64,000 bases of DNA, taken from positions 186,001-250,000 of the forward strand of contig NZ_OZ040189.1 of NCBI RefSeq assembly GCF_964048965.1. Direction: 5' to 3'. Under the pieces are notes generated by a model. It was given only the letters and a program-made list of their open reading frames with translations, was not told where the DNA came from and searched no databases. The number at the start of each line of letters is the position of its first letter. Position 1 is the stretch's first letter. A program made the translations under genes and the position numbers. Positions 14,122-23,788 of the stretch are shown in pieces. Origin of the DNA: Tenacibaculum sp. 190130A14a (GTDB taxonomy: Bacteria; Bacteroidota; Bacteroidia; Flavobacteriales; Flavobacteriaceae).

Positions 14122-16944
14122 ATGAAACAAATTATATGTGGATTAGGTTTTTTACTAACCACCACAACCATAATAGCTCAAAATTCAGCTACTTCAGCAG
14201 CAATAGTTCAAAAAGCACTTGAGCAAAAGGCACAACTAACCCAAAAATCAACGGTAAAAAATATACCTTTTGAAAATATAGGTCCAACAGTAATGAGTGG
14301 ACGTGTAGTTGATATTGATGTAAACCCAAATAATACTACAGAGTTTTATGTAGGTTATGCCTCAGGAGGTGTTTGGTATACCAATAACAATGGAACCACG
14401 TTTACACCTGTTCTAGATAGTTCTCCAACGCAAAATGTTGGTGATATTGCTGTAGATTGGAAAAATGGAACACTATGGGTTGGTACAGGAGAAAACAATT
14501 CATCTCGCTCATCATATGCTGGAATTGGAATTTTAAAGTCTATCGATAAAGGGAAAACCTGGGTTAATGTAGGTTTACATGATTCTCATCACATAGGAAG
14601 AATTTTACTAAATCCGAATAATCCAGATGAAGTAGTAATTGGAGTCATAGGACATTTATATTCGTCAAATGTAGAAAGAGGAATTTTTAAAACTACGGAT
14701 GGCGGGAAAACATGGAAAAAGACCTTATTTATTAACGAAAATACAGGTGTTATAGATGTACAGCAAGCTCCAGATAATTTTAATGTGCTGTATGCAGCAG
14801 CATGGGAACGTGATAGAAAAGCTTGGAACTTTGATGGAGATGGAAGAAACTCTGCAATATATAAATCAACTGATGCAGGAACTACTTGGACAAAAGTGTC
14901 CGAAAACAATGGTTTTCCAAATGGAGATGGAGTTGGTAGAATAGGATTGGCAGTTTTTGATGAGAACACAGTGTACGCTTTTCATGATAGCCAATTCCGC
15001 AGAAAAAAAGAAAATAAAAAGAAAGGAGATTCAAAAGCATTGTCGAAAGATGACTTTAAAACAATGACGGTTTCTGAGTTTTTAAGCTTAAAGGATAAAA
15101 AATTAAATACCTATTTAAAAGCAAATGGGTTCCAAGAAAAATATCGAGCCGAAAATGTAAAGCAAATGGTACGAGCGGGATCTGTAAAACCTATTGACTT
15201 AGCAAAGTATTTAGAAAATGCAAACGCCTTATTATTTGATACTCCAGTAATTGGAGCTGAGGTTTTTAAAACAGACAATGGAGGTAAATCATGGAAGAAA
15301 ACACATGAAGGATATTTAGATGATCTTTACTATTCATATGGATATTACTTTGGAGAAGTACGTGTAGACCCACAAGATAAAAATGCAATTTATGTGTTAG
15401 GAGTTCCAATATTAAAATCGAAAGACGGAGGAAAAACCTTTACTTCTATTAGTAAAGAAAATGTGCATGCAGATCATCAAGCATTATGGGTAAACCCTAA
15501 AAAACAAGGACATTTAATTGATGGTAATGATGGAGGATTGAATATTTCGTATGATGATGGTGAAAATTGGATCAAGTTAAATCAACCAGCAGTTGGACAG
15601 TTTTATACTGTGTATGCAGATAACCAAAAGAATTATAAGGTATACGGTGGACTGCAAGATAATGGCGTTTGGGTAGGAAGCCATAATGCAAAAATGGATA
15701 AAAGATGGCATCAAACAGGTAAAAATCCTTATGAAAGCATTATGGGAGGTGATGGAATGCAAGTAGCTGTTGACGATAGAGACCCAAATATTGTATATAC
15801 AGGATATCAATTTGGAAACTATTATAGAATTAACAGAAAAACAGGACAAAACAGGTATATACAACCAAAGCATAATTTGGGAGAAGCACCATATCGTTTC
15901 AATTGGCAAACACCAATACATTTGTCAAAACACAACCAAGATATTTTATATCTAGGAGGAAATAAATTACATCGTTCTTTAAATAAAGGAAACGATTGGC
16001 AAACTATTTCTGGCGATTTAACACAAGGAGGTAAAAAAGGAAATGTAGCTTACGGAACTTTAACAACAATTGCAGAAAGTCCATTTCAATTTGGAGTGTT
16101 GTATGTAGGATCTGATGACGGATTGGTACATGTTTCTATGAATGGAGGAGGTAGTTGGGAAAAAATTTCTAATAGTTTCCCAAAGAATTTATGGGTAAGC
16201 AGGGTAATTGCTTCGAAACATAAAAAAGAAAGGGTATATGTAACCTTAAACGGATATCGATGGGATGATTTTACACCCTATGTTTATATGTCAGATGATT
16301 ATGGAAAAACATGGAAGAATATAGGAGGTTCTTTACCTGCATCACCTGTAAACGTGATAAAGGAAGACCCTGTAAAAAAGAATGTTTTATATCTAGGAAC
16401 CGATAATGGATTATACGTGTCGTTTGACAATGGAAGTAACTGGGAGGCTTTTGAAAAGGGATTACCAAATGTTGCTGTTCACGATTTAGTAATTCAACCC
16501 AAAGCAAAACACTTAATCGTTGGAACTCATGGACGTAGTTTGTACAAGGCAAATGTAGCTCCGTTACAAGAGTTTGATAAAAAGGAAGCGATATTTTCAA
16601 TTAAAAACATTAGAAAGAGAAGCTCATGGGGAAGTACATGGAGTAAATGGTTAAAACCTAATACACCAGAAATTACCATTCCGTTTTATGTGAATTCGGA
16701 AGGAGAAACAGAAGTGAATATTTATTCTGGAGATATTCTAGTGAATTCATTGAAAGTGAAAACAGCAAGAGGATTTAATGAGGTGTTATATGATGTTTCA
16801 TTTTCTAAAAAAGGGAGAAAAGCATACTTAAAAATAAACAAAGAAGCAGTTCTTAAAAAAGCAAAAAACGACATCTATTATTTACCAAAAGGAAAGTATA
16901 CTGTTAAAATAAATAATCAAAAAGAAACATTTGAAATAAAATAA
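14122..16944 (+). CDS. Secreted Asp-box (BNR/sortilin-like) beta-propeller protein (940 aa)
   Basis: A signal peptide (residues 1-19, ending IIAQ) is followed by at least ten Asp-box repeats of the form S/T-x-D-x-G-x-T-W (SIDKGKTW, TTDGGKTW, STDAGTTW, TDNGGKSW, SKDGGKTF, SYDDGENW, SMNGGGSW, SDDYGKTW, SFDNGSNW), which make one or two beta-propellers as in Vps10/sortilin. Residues about 290-370 form a Lys-rich helical insertion. The last about 120 residues are a beta domain. Genes like this are often labelled glycosyl hydrolase, but no catalytic residues of sialidases are evident. Role unknown; location extracytoplasmic. Confidence 0.85.
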   Translation: MKQIICGLGFLLTTTTIIAQNSATSAAIVQKALEQKAQLTQKSTVKNIPFENIGPTVMSGRVVDIDVNPNNTTEFYVGYASGGVWYTNNNGTTFTPVLDSSPTQNVGDIAVDWKNGTLWVGTGENNSSRSSYAGIGILKSIDKGKTWVNVGLHDSHHIGRILLNPNNPDEVVIGVIGHLYSSNVERGIFKTTDGGKTWKKTLFINENTGVIDVQQAPDNFNVLYAAAWERDRKAWNFDGDGRNSAIYKSTDAGTTWTKVSENNGFPNGDGVGRIGLAVFDENTVYAFHDSQFRRKKENKKKGDSKALSKDDFKTMTVSEFLSLKDKKLNTYLKANGFQEKYRAENVKQMVRAGSVKPIDLAKYLENANALLFDTPVIGAEVFKTDNGGKSWKKTHEGYLDDLYYSYGYYFGEVRVDPQDKNAIYVLGVPILKSKDGGKTFTSISKENVHADHQALWVNPKKQGHLIDGNDGGLNISYDDGENWIKLNQPAVGQFYTVYADNQKNYKVYGGLQDNGVWVGSHNAKMDKRWHQTGKNPYESIMGGDGMQVAVDDRDPNIVYTGYQFGNYYRINRKTGQNRYIQPKHNLGEAPYRFNWQTPIHLSKHNQDILYLGGNKLHRSLNKGNDWQTISGDLTQGGKKGNVAYGTLTTIAESPFQFGVLYVGSDDGLVHVSMNGGGSWEKISNSFPKNLWVSRVIASKHKKERVYVTLNGYRWDDFTPYVYMSDDYGKTWKNIGGSLPASPVNVIKEDPVKKNVLYLGTDNGLYVSFDNGSNWEAFEKGLPNVAVHDLVIQPKAKHLIVGTHGRSLYKANVAPLQEFDKKEAIFSIKNIRKRSSWGSTWSKWLKPNTPEITIPFYVNSEGETEVNIYSGDILVNSLKVKTARGFNEVLYDVSFSKKGRKAYLKINKEAVLKKAKNDIYYLPKGKYTVKINNQKETFEIK

Positions 16945-16990
16945 AGTGTAACATTTTTAAAGGTTTGTGCTCTTATAAATAAAAAAGAAT

Positions 16991-17203
16991 ATGAACAAAC
17001 CTTTAAATTATGTGTGTCCAAAGTGTAATAATACTTCTTATGAAGTAGGAGAAATGCGTGCAACGGGAGGAACTTTATCTAAAATTTTTGATGTTCAAAA
17101 TAAAAAGTTTACCAGTGTTACTTGCAAACGATGCAGTTATACAGAGTTTTATAAAGCAAGCACAAGTGCATTGAGTAACATTTTTGATTTCTTTACCAAT
17201 TAA
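16991..17203 (+). CDS. Zinc-ribbon protein, COG3478/DUF2082-like (70 aa)
   Basis: CPKCNN near the N-terminus and CKRCSY about 33 residues later supply four Cys for a zinc ribbon; between them lies EVGEMRATGGTLSKIFDVQ, characteristic of this short family of predicted nucleic-acid-binding zinc-ribbon proteins. Function not known. It lies just before folB. Confidence 0.75.
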   Translation: MNKPLNYVCPKCNNTSYEVGEMRATGGTLSKIFDVQNKKFTSVTCKRCSYTEFYKASTSALSNIFDFFTN

Positions 17204-17213
17204 GAAACATTGG

Positions 17214-17221
17214 TATCTTTG
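17214..17221 (+). promoter_or_regulatory. -7 element immediately before folB
   Basis: TATCTTTG ends 5 bases before the folB ATG, so transcription would begin at or very near the start codon. Confidence 0.6.
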
Positions 17222-17226
17222 CTTTT

Positions 17227-17589
17227 ATGGGAATTATACGTGTAAACAACATTCGATTATTTACAAATCACGGATGTTTAGAAGAAGAAGCAAAAATAGG
17301 TTCAGAATATAGGGTAGATGTTGAGGTAAAAGCAGATTTATCTCGATCGTCTCAAACGGATGAATTAGTAGATACGGTAGACTATGTACACCTAAATCAT
17401 ATTGTAAAAGAGGAAATGGCTATCCGTTCGAAACTATTAGAGCATGTAGCGCAAAGAATTTTAGATAGAATGTTTAATGAGATACAACTAATTGAGGAAG
17501 CGGAAGTTAGCGTAGCTAAAATAAATCCGCCAATTGGAGGAAATGTAGAAGAGGTTGTAATTGTTTTAAAAGATGTGCGTAAAAAGTAA
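17227..17589 (+). CDS. folB: Dihydroneopterin aldolase
   Basis: The 120-residue length and pattern fit FolB: IRLFTNHGCLEEEAKIGSEYRVDVEV at the start (Glu of the HGCLEEE segment binds the pterin) and LEHVAQRILDRM, with AKINPPIGG near the end. It cleaves 7,8-dihydroneopterin to 6-hydroxymethyl-dihydropterin and glycolaldehyde in folate synthesis, in the cytoplasm, as an octamer in known members. A promoter element almost touches the start codon, so the message is probably leaderless or nearly so. Confidence 0.92.
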   Translation: MGIIRVNNIRLFTNHGCLEEEAKIGSEYRVDVEVKADLSRSSQTDELVDTVDYVHLNHIVKEEMAIRSKLLEHVAQRILDRMFNEIQLIEEAEVSVAKINPPIGGNVEEVVIVLKDVRKK

Positions 17590-17644
17590 AAAAAGCTTGC
17601 AAAAATAGATAAAAACTGTAAATTTGCAGTCCTTATTAGTTTAA

Positions 17645-17715
17645 GGTGCCGTGGCCGAGTGGCTAGGCAGTGGTCTGCAACACCATCTACAGCGGTTCGA
17701 ATCCGCTCGGCACCT
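17645..17715 (+). tRNA. tRNA-Cys (GCA)
   Basis: A 71-base cloverleaf: 7-base acceptor stem GGTGCCG/CGGCACC, anticodon loop CTGCAAC with anticodon GCA, T arm with GGTTCGAATCC, and U as discriminator base, which is an identity element of tRNA-Cys. The CCA end is not encoded. Confidence 0.97.
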
Positions 17716-17717
17716 CT

Positions 17718-17747
17718 AAAAGCACATCAAATTTGATGTGCTTTTTT
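17718..17747 (+). terminator. Terminator after tRNA-Cys
   Basis: AAAGCACATCAAA pairs perfectly with TTTGATGTGCTTT, followed by more T. Confidence 0.9.
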
Positions 17748-17793
17748 GTTTTTCTTAACAAAAAGCTCATAAAAATTCTGCATCTTTGTGGTT

Positions 17794-18639
17794 ATGCGAA
17801 TTTATCCGATAGAAACTGGTAATTTTAAATTAGATGGAGGTGCTATGTTTGGTGTAGTTCCGAAATCATTGTGGGAAAGAACCAACCCAGCTGACGAAAA
17901 GAATATGATTTCAATGGGAATGCGCTGCATGCTTATTGAAGACGGAGATAGATTAACGTTGGTAGATACCGGGATTGGAAATAAACAATCCGATAAGTTT
18001 TTTGGATATTACTATTTATATGGTGATTTTTCGCTTGATACTTCTTTAGCACAATATGGATTCCATAGAGATGATATTACCGATGTTTTTTTAACCCATT
18101 TACACTTTGACCATTGTGGAGGTGTCATTCAATGGAATAAAGATAGAACCGGTTACATGCCTGCATTTAAAAATGCGAAGGTATGGAGCAATGAACGTCA
18201 TTGGAATTGGGCAATCAAACCCAATGCTCGTGAAAAAGCATCCTTTTTAACAGAAAACATTAAACCTATTGAAGAAAATGGGCAATTAAATTTTGTTCAT
18301 AGAAATGCGAAAGATCAGGTAGGTTTTGATGTGTTATTTATGGATGGGCACACCGAAAAACAGATGCTTCCAAAAATAGAGTATCAAGGAAAAACAATAG
18401 TTTTTATGGCCGATTTATTGCCAACAGTAGGGCACATTCCATTACCATATGTAATGGGGTATGATACCCGACCACTACTTACCCTAGAAGAAAAAAGAGT
18501 CTTTTTAAACGAAGCAGCCGATAAAGAATTCTATTTATTTTTAGAACACGATGCTTACAATGAATTATGTACTGTAAAGCATACAGAAAAAGGTGTTCGT
18601 TTAAAAGAAACATTTAAATTTACAGATATATTTAATTAA
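17794..18639 (+). CDS. MBL-fold metallo-hydrolase (281 aa)
   Basis: The metallo-beta-lactamase motif THLHFDHCGG gives the HxHxDH metal ligands at about residues 106-111, with MDGHTEKQM and later LEHDAY supplying further ligands. The family includes lactonases and other hydrolases; the substrate is not clear. No signal peptide, so cytoplasmic. The ATG at 17794 lies 5 bases after a CATCTTTG element (17781-17788), which rules out the GTG at 17788 as start and suggests a nearly leaderless message. The next gene follows after 12 bases and may be co-transcribed. Confidence 0.85.
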   Translation: MRIYPIETGNFKLDGGAMFGVVPKSLWERTNPADEKNMISMGMRCMLIEDGDRLTLVDTGIGNKQSDKFFGYYYLYGDFSLDTSLAQYGFHRDDITDVFLTHLHFDHCGGVIQWNKDRTGYMPAFKNAKVWSNERHWNWAIKPNAREKASFLTENIKPIEENGQLNFVHRNAKDQVGFDVLFMDGHTEKQMLPKIEYQGKTIVFMADLLPTVGHIPLPYVMGYDTRPLLTLEEKRVFLNEAADKEFYLFLEHDAYNELCTVKHTEKGVRLKETFKFTDIFN

Positions 18640-18651
18640 GATAGAGCGATT

Positions 18652-20274
18652 ATGAGAGTTTTAAAACCCGTATTTTACTCAGCGATAGCAGTAGCTACAC
18701 TAGCAAGTTGTAAAACAGTAAGTAAAATACCAGTACCAACTGGACCGAATACTGTTGTGAATATTCCAGCTAAAAAAGCAAAATTAACCGATTACGAAAA
18801 AGATAATTGGCAACATTTAGATTTGGCTACAGATTCTATACCAGGAATGAGTGTGCTGAAGGCATATGACTTTTTAAAAGGTAAAAAAGGAGTTGAAGTA
18901 GTTGTTGGAGTTGTAGATAGTGGTACTGATTTAAAGCACGAAGATTTAGTTGATGTTGCTTGGGTTAATGCTGATGAAAAACCAGGAAATGGAATAGATG
19001 ATGATAAAAATGGATATGTAGATGATATCAACGGATGGAATTTCTTAGGAGATTCTTATAAAGAAAACTTAGAGTTTGAGCGTATTATGAAAAATCCATC
19101 TATAGCAGATGCTGAAACTGCTAAGGAGGTAAAAGAATATTACGATAAGGAATTAAAGAAAGCAGAACAAAGTAAAGCTAGATACGGACAAATTTTAATG
19201 GCTGTAGAAGGTGCTGATGGACTTTTAGCTAAACATTTTGGTAAAAAAGATTATACGCACAAAGAAATAACTGCAATCAATACACAAGATGAATCATTAA
19301 AAGGAGCTATTGCAACTGCAGAGAGAATGCATGGTTTTGGTTTATCTTTAGGAGATGCTAAAAAAGAATTAGGAAAACTAATTGATGGTGCTAAAAAAAC
19401 AATTAGCGGTGAAAGTTTAAAAACTAATTACCGTAAAGTTGTAGGTGATAATCCAGAAGATATTAATGATAAACCAGGTTATGGAGATAATAAGTCTGGT
19501 CATCATGTAAAAGATGAGGCACATGGATCTCACGTTGCTGGTATTATTGGTGCAACTAGAGGAAATGGGAAAGGAATGGATGGTGTAGCAAATAATGTAA
19601 AAATTATGGCGGTTCGTTCTGTGCCAGACGGAGATGAGTATGATAAAGATGTTGCTTTAGGTATTCGTTATGCTGTTGATAACGGGGCAAAAGTAATTAA
19701 CACAAGTTTTGGTAAGTCTTTTTCTCCACATAAACAATGGGTATATGATGCAATTAAGTATGCAGCAGATAAAGATGTATTAATTGTAAATGCAGCAGGA
19801 AACTCAAGTAAAAATATTGATGTTGAAAAAACATTCCCAAATGATGCACCTGACTTATTAAATGAAGTTTCAGATAACTTTTTAACAGTAGGAGCAATGA
19901 GTGCTAACTATGACAAAAATTTACCAGCTACTTTTACAAACTATGGTAAGGTAAATGTAGATGTTTTTGCTCCTGGGGTTAGAATTCATTCAACTACTCC
20001 TGATGGAGAATATAAGAAGTTCAGTGGTACATCGATGGCTTCTCCAGCTACAGCAGGTGTAGCGGCTTTAATTCGTTCATATTATCCAGAATTAAGTGCT
20101 AGTCAAGTAAAGCATATCTTAATGAACTCTGGAACAAAGATTGATTTGAAAGTTATCAAGCCTGGAACAAAAGAAGAATTAGTTCCTTTCTCAGATTTAT
20201 CTGTTTCTGGTCGTGTAGTAAATGCTTACAATGCATTACGTATGGCTGATAGAATGGTAAACGGAAGAAAATAA
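18652..20274 (+). CDS. S8-family serine protease, lipoprotein (540 aa)
   Basis: A lipoprotein signal with lipobox LASC (Cys20) is followed by a subtilisin domain with catalytic Asp in VVDSGTDLKHED, His in AHGSHVAGI and Ser in SGTSMASPATAGVAAL. About 150 residues of helical, charged sequence are inserted between the Asp and His motifs (from about residue 140 to 285), which is longer than in subtilisin. It probably acts at the outer membrane or cell surface. It ends at a strong terminator and lies 12 bases after the MBL-fold gene. Confidence 0.92.
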   Translation: MRVLKPVFYSAIAVATLASCKTVSKIPVPTGPNTVVNIPAKKAKLTDYEKDNWQHLDLATDSIPGMSVLKAYDFLKGKKGVEVVVGVVDSGTDLKHEDLVDVAWVNADEKPGNGIDDDKNGYVDDINGWNFLGDSYKENLEFERIMKNPSIADAETAKEVKEYYDKELKKAEQSKARYGQILMAVEGADGLLAKHFGKKDYTHKEITAINTQDESLKGAIATAERMHGFGLSLGDAKKELGKLIDGAKKTISGESLKTNYRKVVGDNPEDINDKPGYGDNKSGHHVKDEAHGSHVAGIIGATRGNGKGMDGVANNVKIMAVRSVPDGDEYDKDVALGIRYAVDNGAKVINTSFGKSFSPHKQWVYDAIKYAADKDVLIVNAAGNSSKNIDVEKTFPNDAPDLLNEVSDNFLTVGAMSANYDKNLPATFTNYGKVNVDVFAPGVRIHSTTPDGEYKKFSGTSMASPATAGVAALIRSYYPELSASQVKHILMNSGTKIDLKVIKPGTKEELVPFSDLSVSGRVVNAYNALRMADRMVNGRK

Positions 20275-20294
20275 CTTAAGTTTATAAAAGCATA

Positions 20295-20325
20295 AAAAAA
20301 GAGCATTGTTTAATGCTCTTTTTTT
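20295..20325 (+). terminator. Intrinsic terminator after the S8 protease
   Basis: AAAAAGAGCATT pairs with AATGCTCTTTTT around GTTT, followed by T. Confidence 0.9.
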
Positions 20326-20353
20326 GATGAAGCATACAACTAAAATATACAAT

Positions 20354-22186
20354 ATGAAGAAAATTTTATTCGGCCTTTCTTTATTATCTATGGTTGCTTG
20401 TGCAAGCAACAAACAAATGTCTCATAAAGGACAAACTGATGATAAAGGGTACTGGCAACAGCACGCAGATTATACTATGGATATTGATATGGATGTAAAA
20501 ACATATCAGTATAAAGGAACACAAAAATTAGTGTATACGAACAATTCTCCAGATGTGTTAAATAAAGTGTATTACCACTTATATTTTAATGCGTTTCAAC
20601 CGAATTCTCAAATGGATATTCGCTCTAGAAATATTGCCGATCCAGATGGAAGAGTAGGGGATAGAATTAGTAAGTTAACACCTTCTGAAATTGGATACAT
20701 CAAAGTAGGATCTTTAAAGCAAAATGGAGTAGCAGTTTCGCATGAAACAGTAGGTACTATTCTAGAGGTTACTTTAAATCAACCTATTCAACCAGGAGAA
20801 AGTGTAACTTTTGATATGATTTTTGATGCACAGGTGCCAAAGCAAATCCGTAGATCTGGTAGAAACAGTAAAGAAGGGGTTGCTTTGTCAATGACGCAAT
20901 GGTATCCTAAAATGGCAGAATACGACTTTGAAGGATGGCACACACCTCCATATTTAGGAAGAGAATTTCATGGAGTTTGGGGTAATTTTGATGTAACACT
21001 TCATATTGATAAAAATTATGTAGTTGGAGGAAGTGGTTATTTACAAAATCCACAAGAAGTAGGACATGGTTATGAGAACAAAGGAGAAAAGCTAAATCTA
21101 CCTTCTGGAAGTAAATTAACTTGGAAATTTAATGCGCCAAATGTACATGATTTTACTTGGGCTGCAGATCCAGACTATACCCATGATGTTTATAAAATGA
21201 AAAATGGGGTAGATTTACATTTCTTATACAAGAAGACACTTGATGCGCAATTCTTAGAAAACTGGAAAAAACTGCAACCTAAAACAGCAGACTTAATGAA
21301 GTATTTTAGCGAGCATATTGGTCCTTATCCATATAAGCAATACTCAGTAATTCAAGGAGGAGATGGAGGAATGGAGTATGCTATGTGTACTTTAATTACT
21401 GGTAAACGTAAATGGGGAAGCTTATTTGGTGTTACAGCACACGAGTTAGCACATACATGGTTCCAGTTTTTATTAGCTACAAATGAAAGCAAACACCCAT
21501 GGATGGATGAAGGGTTTACAACCTATATTTCTAATAAAGCAGAGAATGAAATATTAAATGAAGGAAAAGAAAATCCTCATTCTGGTTCTTATAGAGGATA
21601 TAACTACGTGGTAAAAAATAATATAGAAGAACCATTATCTACGCATGCAGATAGATACCATTTAAATACTGCTTATGGAGTAGCGAGTTATTCGAAAGGA
21701 AATATCTTTTTATCACAATTAGAATATATTATTGGAGCAGAGAATGTAGCAAATACATTGAAAAAATATTTTAATGATTTTTCATTCAAGCACCCTACAC
21801 CAAATGATATTAAGCGCACTGCCGAAAAGGTATCTGGAATACATTTAGATTGGTATTTAAATGAATGGACACAAACAACACATACAATTGATTACGGAAT
21901 AAAATCTGTAAATGGTAAAGAGATTACTTTAGAGCGTATTGGTAAAATGCCAATGCCAATAGATATTGAAGTAACTTATAAAGATGGCTCTAAAGAGATG
22001 TTTAATATTCCATTACGAATGATGAGAGGAGAGAAACCAGGTACTGCTAAGAAATTAGAAGATTGGACTTTTGCACATCCTACATATAGTTTTTCAACTA
22101 AGAAAGACATAAAATCTGTAGAAATTGATCCATCAAAACTAATGGCTGATATTAATTTAGAAAATAATACGGTTACTGTAGAGTAA
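20354..22186 (+). CDS. M1-family metallopeptidase, lipoprotein (610 aa)
   Basis: The gluzincin motif HELAHTWF at about residue 363 with WMDEGFTTY 18 residues after the second His gives the zinc ligands and catalytic Glu of M1 peptidases; GGDGGMEYA is the family GAMEN-like substrate motif. A lipoprotein signal ends at Cys16 (MVAC). The open frame reaches back to 20306, but that part lies in the preceding terminator, so the ATG at 20354 is the start. It likely trims peptides at the cell envelope, like the S8 protease before it. Confidence 0.92.
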   Translation: MKKILFGLSLLSMVACASNKQMSHKGQTDDKGYWQQHADYTMDIDMDVKTYQYKGTQKLVYTNNSPDVLNKVYYHLYFNAFQPNSQMDIRSRNIADPDGRVGDRISKLTPSEIGYIKVGSLKQNGVAVSHETVGTILEVTLNQPIQPGESVTFDMIFDAQVPKQIRRSGRNSKEGVALSMTQWYPKMAEYDFEGWHTPPYLGREFHGVWGNFDVTLHIDKNYVVGGSGYLQNPQEVGHGYENKGEKLNLPSGSKLTWKFNAPNVHDFTWAADPDYTHDVYKMKNGVDLHFLYKKTLDAQFLENWKKLQPKTADLMKYFSEHIGPYPYKQYSVIQGGDGGMEYAMCTLITGKRKWGSLFGVTAHELAHTWFQFLLATNESKHPWMDEGFTTYISNKAENEILNEGKENPHSGSYRGYNYVVKNNIEEPLSTHADRYHLNTAYGVASYSKGNIFLSQLEYIIGAENVANTLKKYFNDFSFKHPTPNDIKRTAEKVSGIHLDWYLNEWTQTTHTIDYGIKSVNGKEITLERIGKMPMPIDIEVTYKDGSKEMFNIPLRMMRGEKPGTAKKLEDWTFAHPTYSFSTKKDIKSVEIDPSKLMADINLENNTVTVE

Positions 22187-22211
22187 CACGAAGGTATCTT
22201 TTAAATATGTT

Positions 22212-22246
22212 TAAAAAAGGTTGAGAATATTCTCAACCTTTTTTTA
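22212..22246 (+). terminator. Bidirectional terminator between M1 peptidase and AraC genes
   Basis: AAAAAGGTTGAGAATA pairs perfectly with TATTCTCAACCTTTTT; it serves both converging genes. Confidence 0.9.
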
Positions 22247-23062
22247 TTGAAGCGTTAGTTGTTTTTGAAGCTTAGTTGGTGTTAAACCCGTATGCTTTTT
22301 TATAAAGATGCTGAAGTTAGATGGGCTGTCAAAATTGTAATGATAAGCAATCTCTTTATGTGTTAATTGTTTAAAAGCTAAATCTCTTTTAATGTTAAGA
22401 ATAAGAACATTATGAATGTATTTCAGAGGAGTGTAATTGAGATCTGATTTTACAATTTCGGTTAATTTTTTTGTAGAAATACTTAATTCTTTGGCGTACT
22501 CAGAAACCGTTAAATTACTAATATGTTTTTCTACTAAATCAATAAAGTGAATGGTAACTTCATTCAGTTTGTTTTTCTTTGATTTTATGTTTTGCTCTTC
22601 AAGTGAATATAGTAGGGAAGAGAGCATATGAATCGTTTTTTCTCTGTAAAAAACAGATTTGCTTTTTTGTATATCTATAATGCTATTTAATAAAGAAAAG
22701 AACACTTCAGACAAAGCAGAATCTTCCTCAAAAATTACTTCAGACTTGGTAAAGCTTTTGAGTAAAGTGAACGAATCACTAAAAGGCATTTCTCTTGTAA
22801 ATTGTATGAGCAATCCATCAGCATCAGAATTCCTTTTTACCAAATGAATCTGTTTGGGTTTTACAATATAGCAGCTATTATCTTCAATAGGAATTTTTTC
22901 AAAATCAATTAATTGATAACCTCCGCCTTTTTCAAAAAATAAGATTTCAAAATAATTATGTTTATGAATAGTATTAAAATCATAACTATTGTCATGAGAT
23001 ATTTTCTCAATATTGATATTATATGAGGTGTTTAGATCGTGGGTAGGGATATCTATTGGCAT
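22244..23062 (-). CDS. AraC-family transcriptional regulator (272 aa)
   Basis: An N-terminal cupin-like domain (HKHNYFEILFFEKGGGYQLIDFE with metal-like His pair) is followed by a C-terminal AraC DNA-binding domain (YAKELSISTKKLTEIVKS, then HKEIAYHYNFDSPSNFSIFIKKHTGLTPTKL). It is divergent from yceI, 85 bases apart, so it may control that gene. Effector unknown. Confidence 0.88.
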   Translation of the reverse strand: MPIDIPTHDLNTSYNINIEKISHDNSYDFNTIHKHNYFEILFFEKGGGYQLIDFEKIPIEDNSCYIVKPKQIHLVKRNSDADGLLIQFTREMPFSDSFTLLKSFTKSEVIFEEDSALSEVFFSLLNSIIDIQKSKSVFYREKTIHMLSSLLYSLEEQNIKSKKNKLNEVTIHFIDLVEKHISNLTVSEYAKELSISTKKLTEIVKSDLNYTPLKYIHNVLILNIKRDLAFKQLTHKEIAYHYNFDSPSNFSIFIKKHTGLTPTKLQKQLTLQ

Positions 23063-23114
23063 AAATTCATAAGTTATATTCTGTTTTTAATAACTTTTGA
23101 TTTTTAAGAGTAAA

Positions 23115-23122
23115 TACTTTTG
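23115..23122 (+). promoter_or_regulatory. -7 element for the YceI gene
   Basis: TACTTTTG ends 25 bases before the ATG at 23148, in the divergent region with the AraC gene. Confidence 0.5.
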
Positions 23123-23147
23123 CGAGACACTTTAAATTTTAAAAATA

Positions 23148-23708
23148 ATGAAAAAAATAGTTTTCACTTTAATAGCCTTAATAGCGCTTACAAATGTATA
23201 TGCACAAACAACTTGGAAAGTAGATAAAGCACATTCATCTATCACTTTTTCAGTTTCTCATTTTATGATTTCAGAGGTTACAGGAAACTTTGGTAAATTT
23301 GATATTACTGCGGTTAGTAATGAAAAATTCGAAGAACCAAAATTTGAAGTTTCAATAGATGCAGCTACAATCAATACCAATCAATCTGGAAGAGATAATC
23401 ATTTAAAAGCAGCAGATTTTTTTGATGTTGCAAATCATACAAATATTGTATTCAAGAGTAATTCATACAAGAAGTTAGAAGGAAAAGATTTCGAAGTTAC
23501 TGGACAAATAACTATTAAAGGAGTTACAAAGGAAGCTGTTTTTAAAGGAAGATTGAATGGAATCATAGAAGGAAGAGGAGGAAAGAAAAAAGCAGGATTA
23601 AAATTGACAACCTCTATTAAAAGAGAAGATTTTAATGTAGGAAAAGGAATGAAGCCTATAGGAAAAGATGTTGAGGTAGTTGTTAATATCGAAATGAACG
23701 AACAATAA
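23148..23708 (+). CDS. YceI-family secreted lipid-binding protein (186 aa)
   Basis: A signal peptide (residues 1-19, ending NVYAQ) precedes a lipocalin-like YceI domain: TTWKVDKAHSSITFSVSHFM at the start, then DAATINTNQSGRDNHLKAADFFDV and the strand KREDFNVGKG. The family binds isoprenoid or other amphiphilic ligands in the periplasm. It is followed by a terminator and then a PepSY-helix protein. Confidence 0.92.
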   Translation: MKKIVFTLIALIALTNVYAQTTWKVDKAHSSITFSVSHFMISEVTGNFGKFDITAVSNEKFEEPKFEVSIDAATINTNQSGRDNHLKAADFFDVANHTNIVFKSNSYKKLEGKDFEVTGQITIKGVTKEAVFKGRLNGIIEGRGGKKKAGLKLTTSIKREDFNVGKGMKPIGKDVEVVVNIEMNEQ

Positions 23709-23735
23709 GATATCTTTAATTTTTAACATCATTTT

Positions 23736-23768
23736 AAACCCAAGAAATACTATCTTGGGTTTCTTTAT
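23736..23768 (+). terminator. Intrinsic terminator after yceI
   Basis: AAACCCAAGA pairs with TCTTGGGTTT around AATACTA, followed by CTTTATTT. Confidence 0.8.
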
Positions 23769-23788
23769 TTAACGCTTTTAATAAAATA

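Noticed and set aside
15577-15921. Minus-strand frame within the Asp-box gene
   Set aside because: It is a shadow of the long plus-strand gene, with Ile/Cys-rich random composition.
14122-16944. Sialidase or glycosyl hydrolase
   Set aside because: Asp-box repeats are present, but the Arg triad and other catalytic residues of sialidases were not found.
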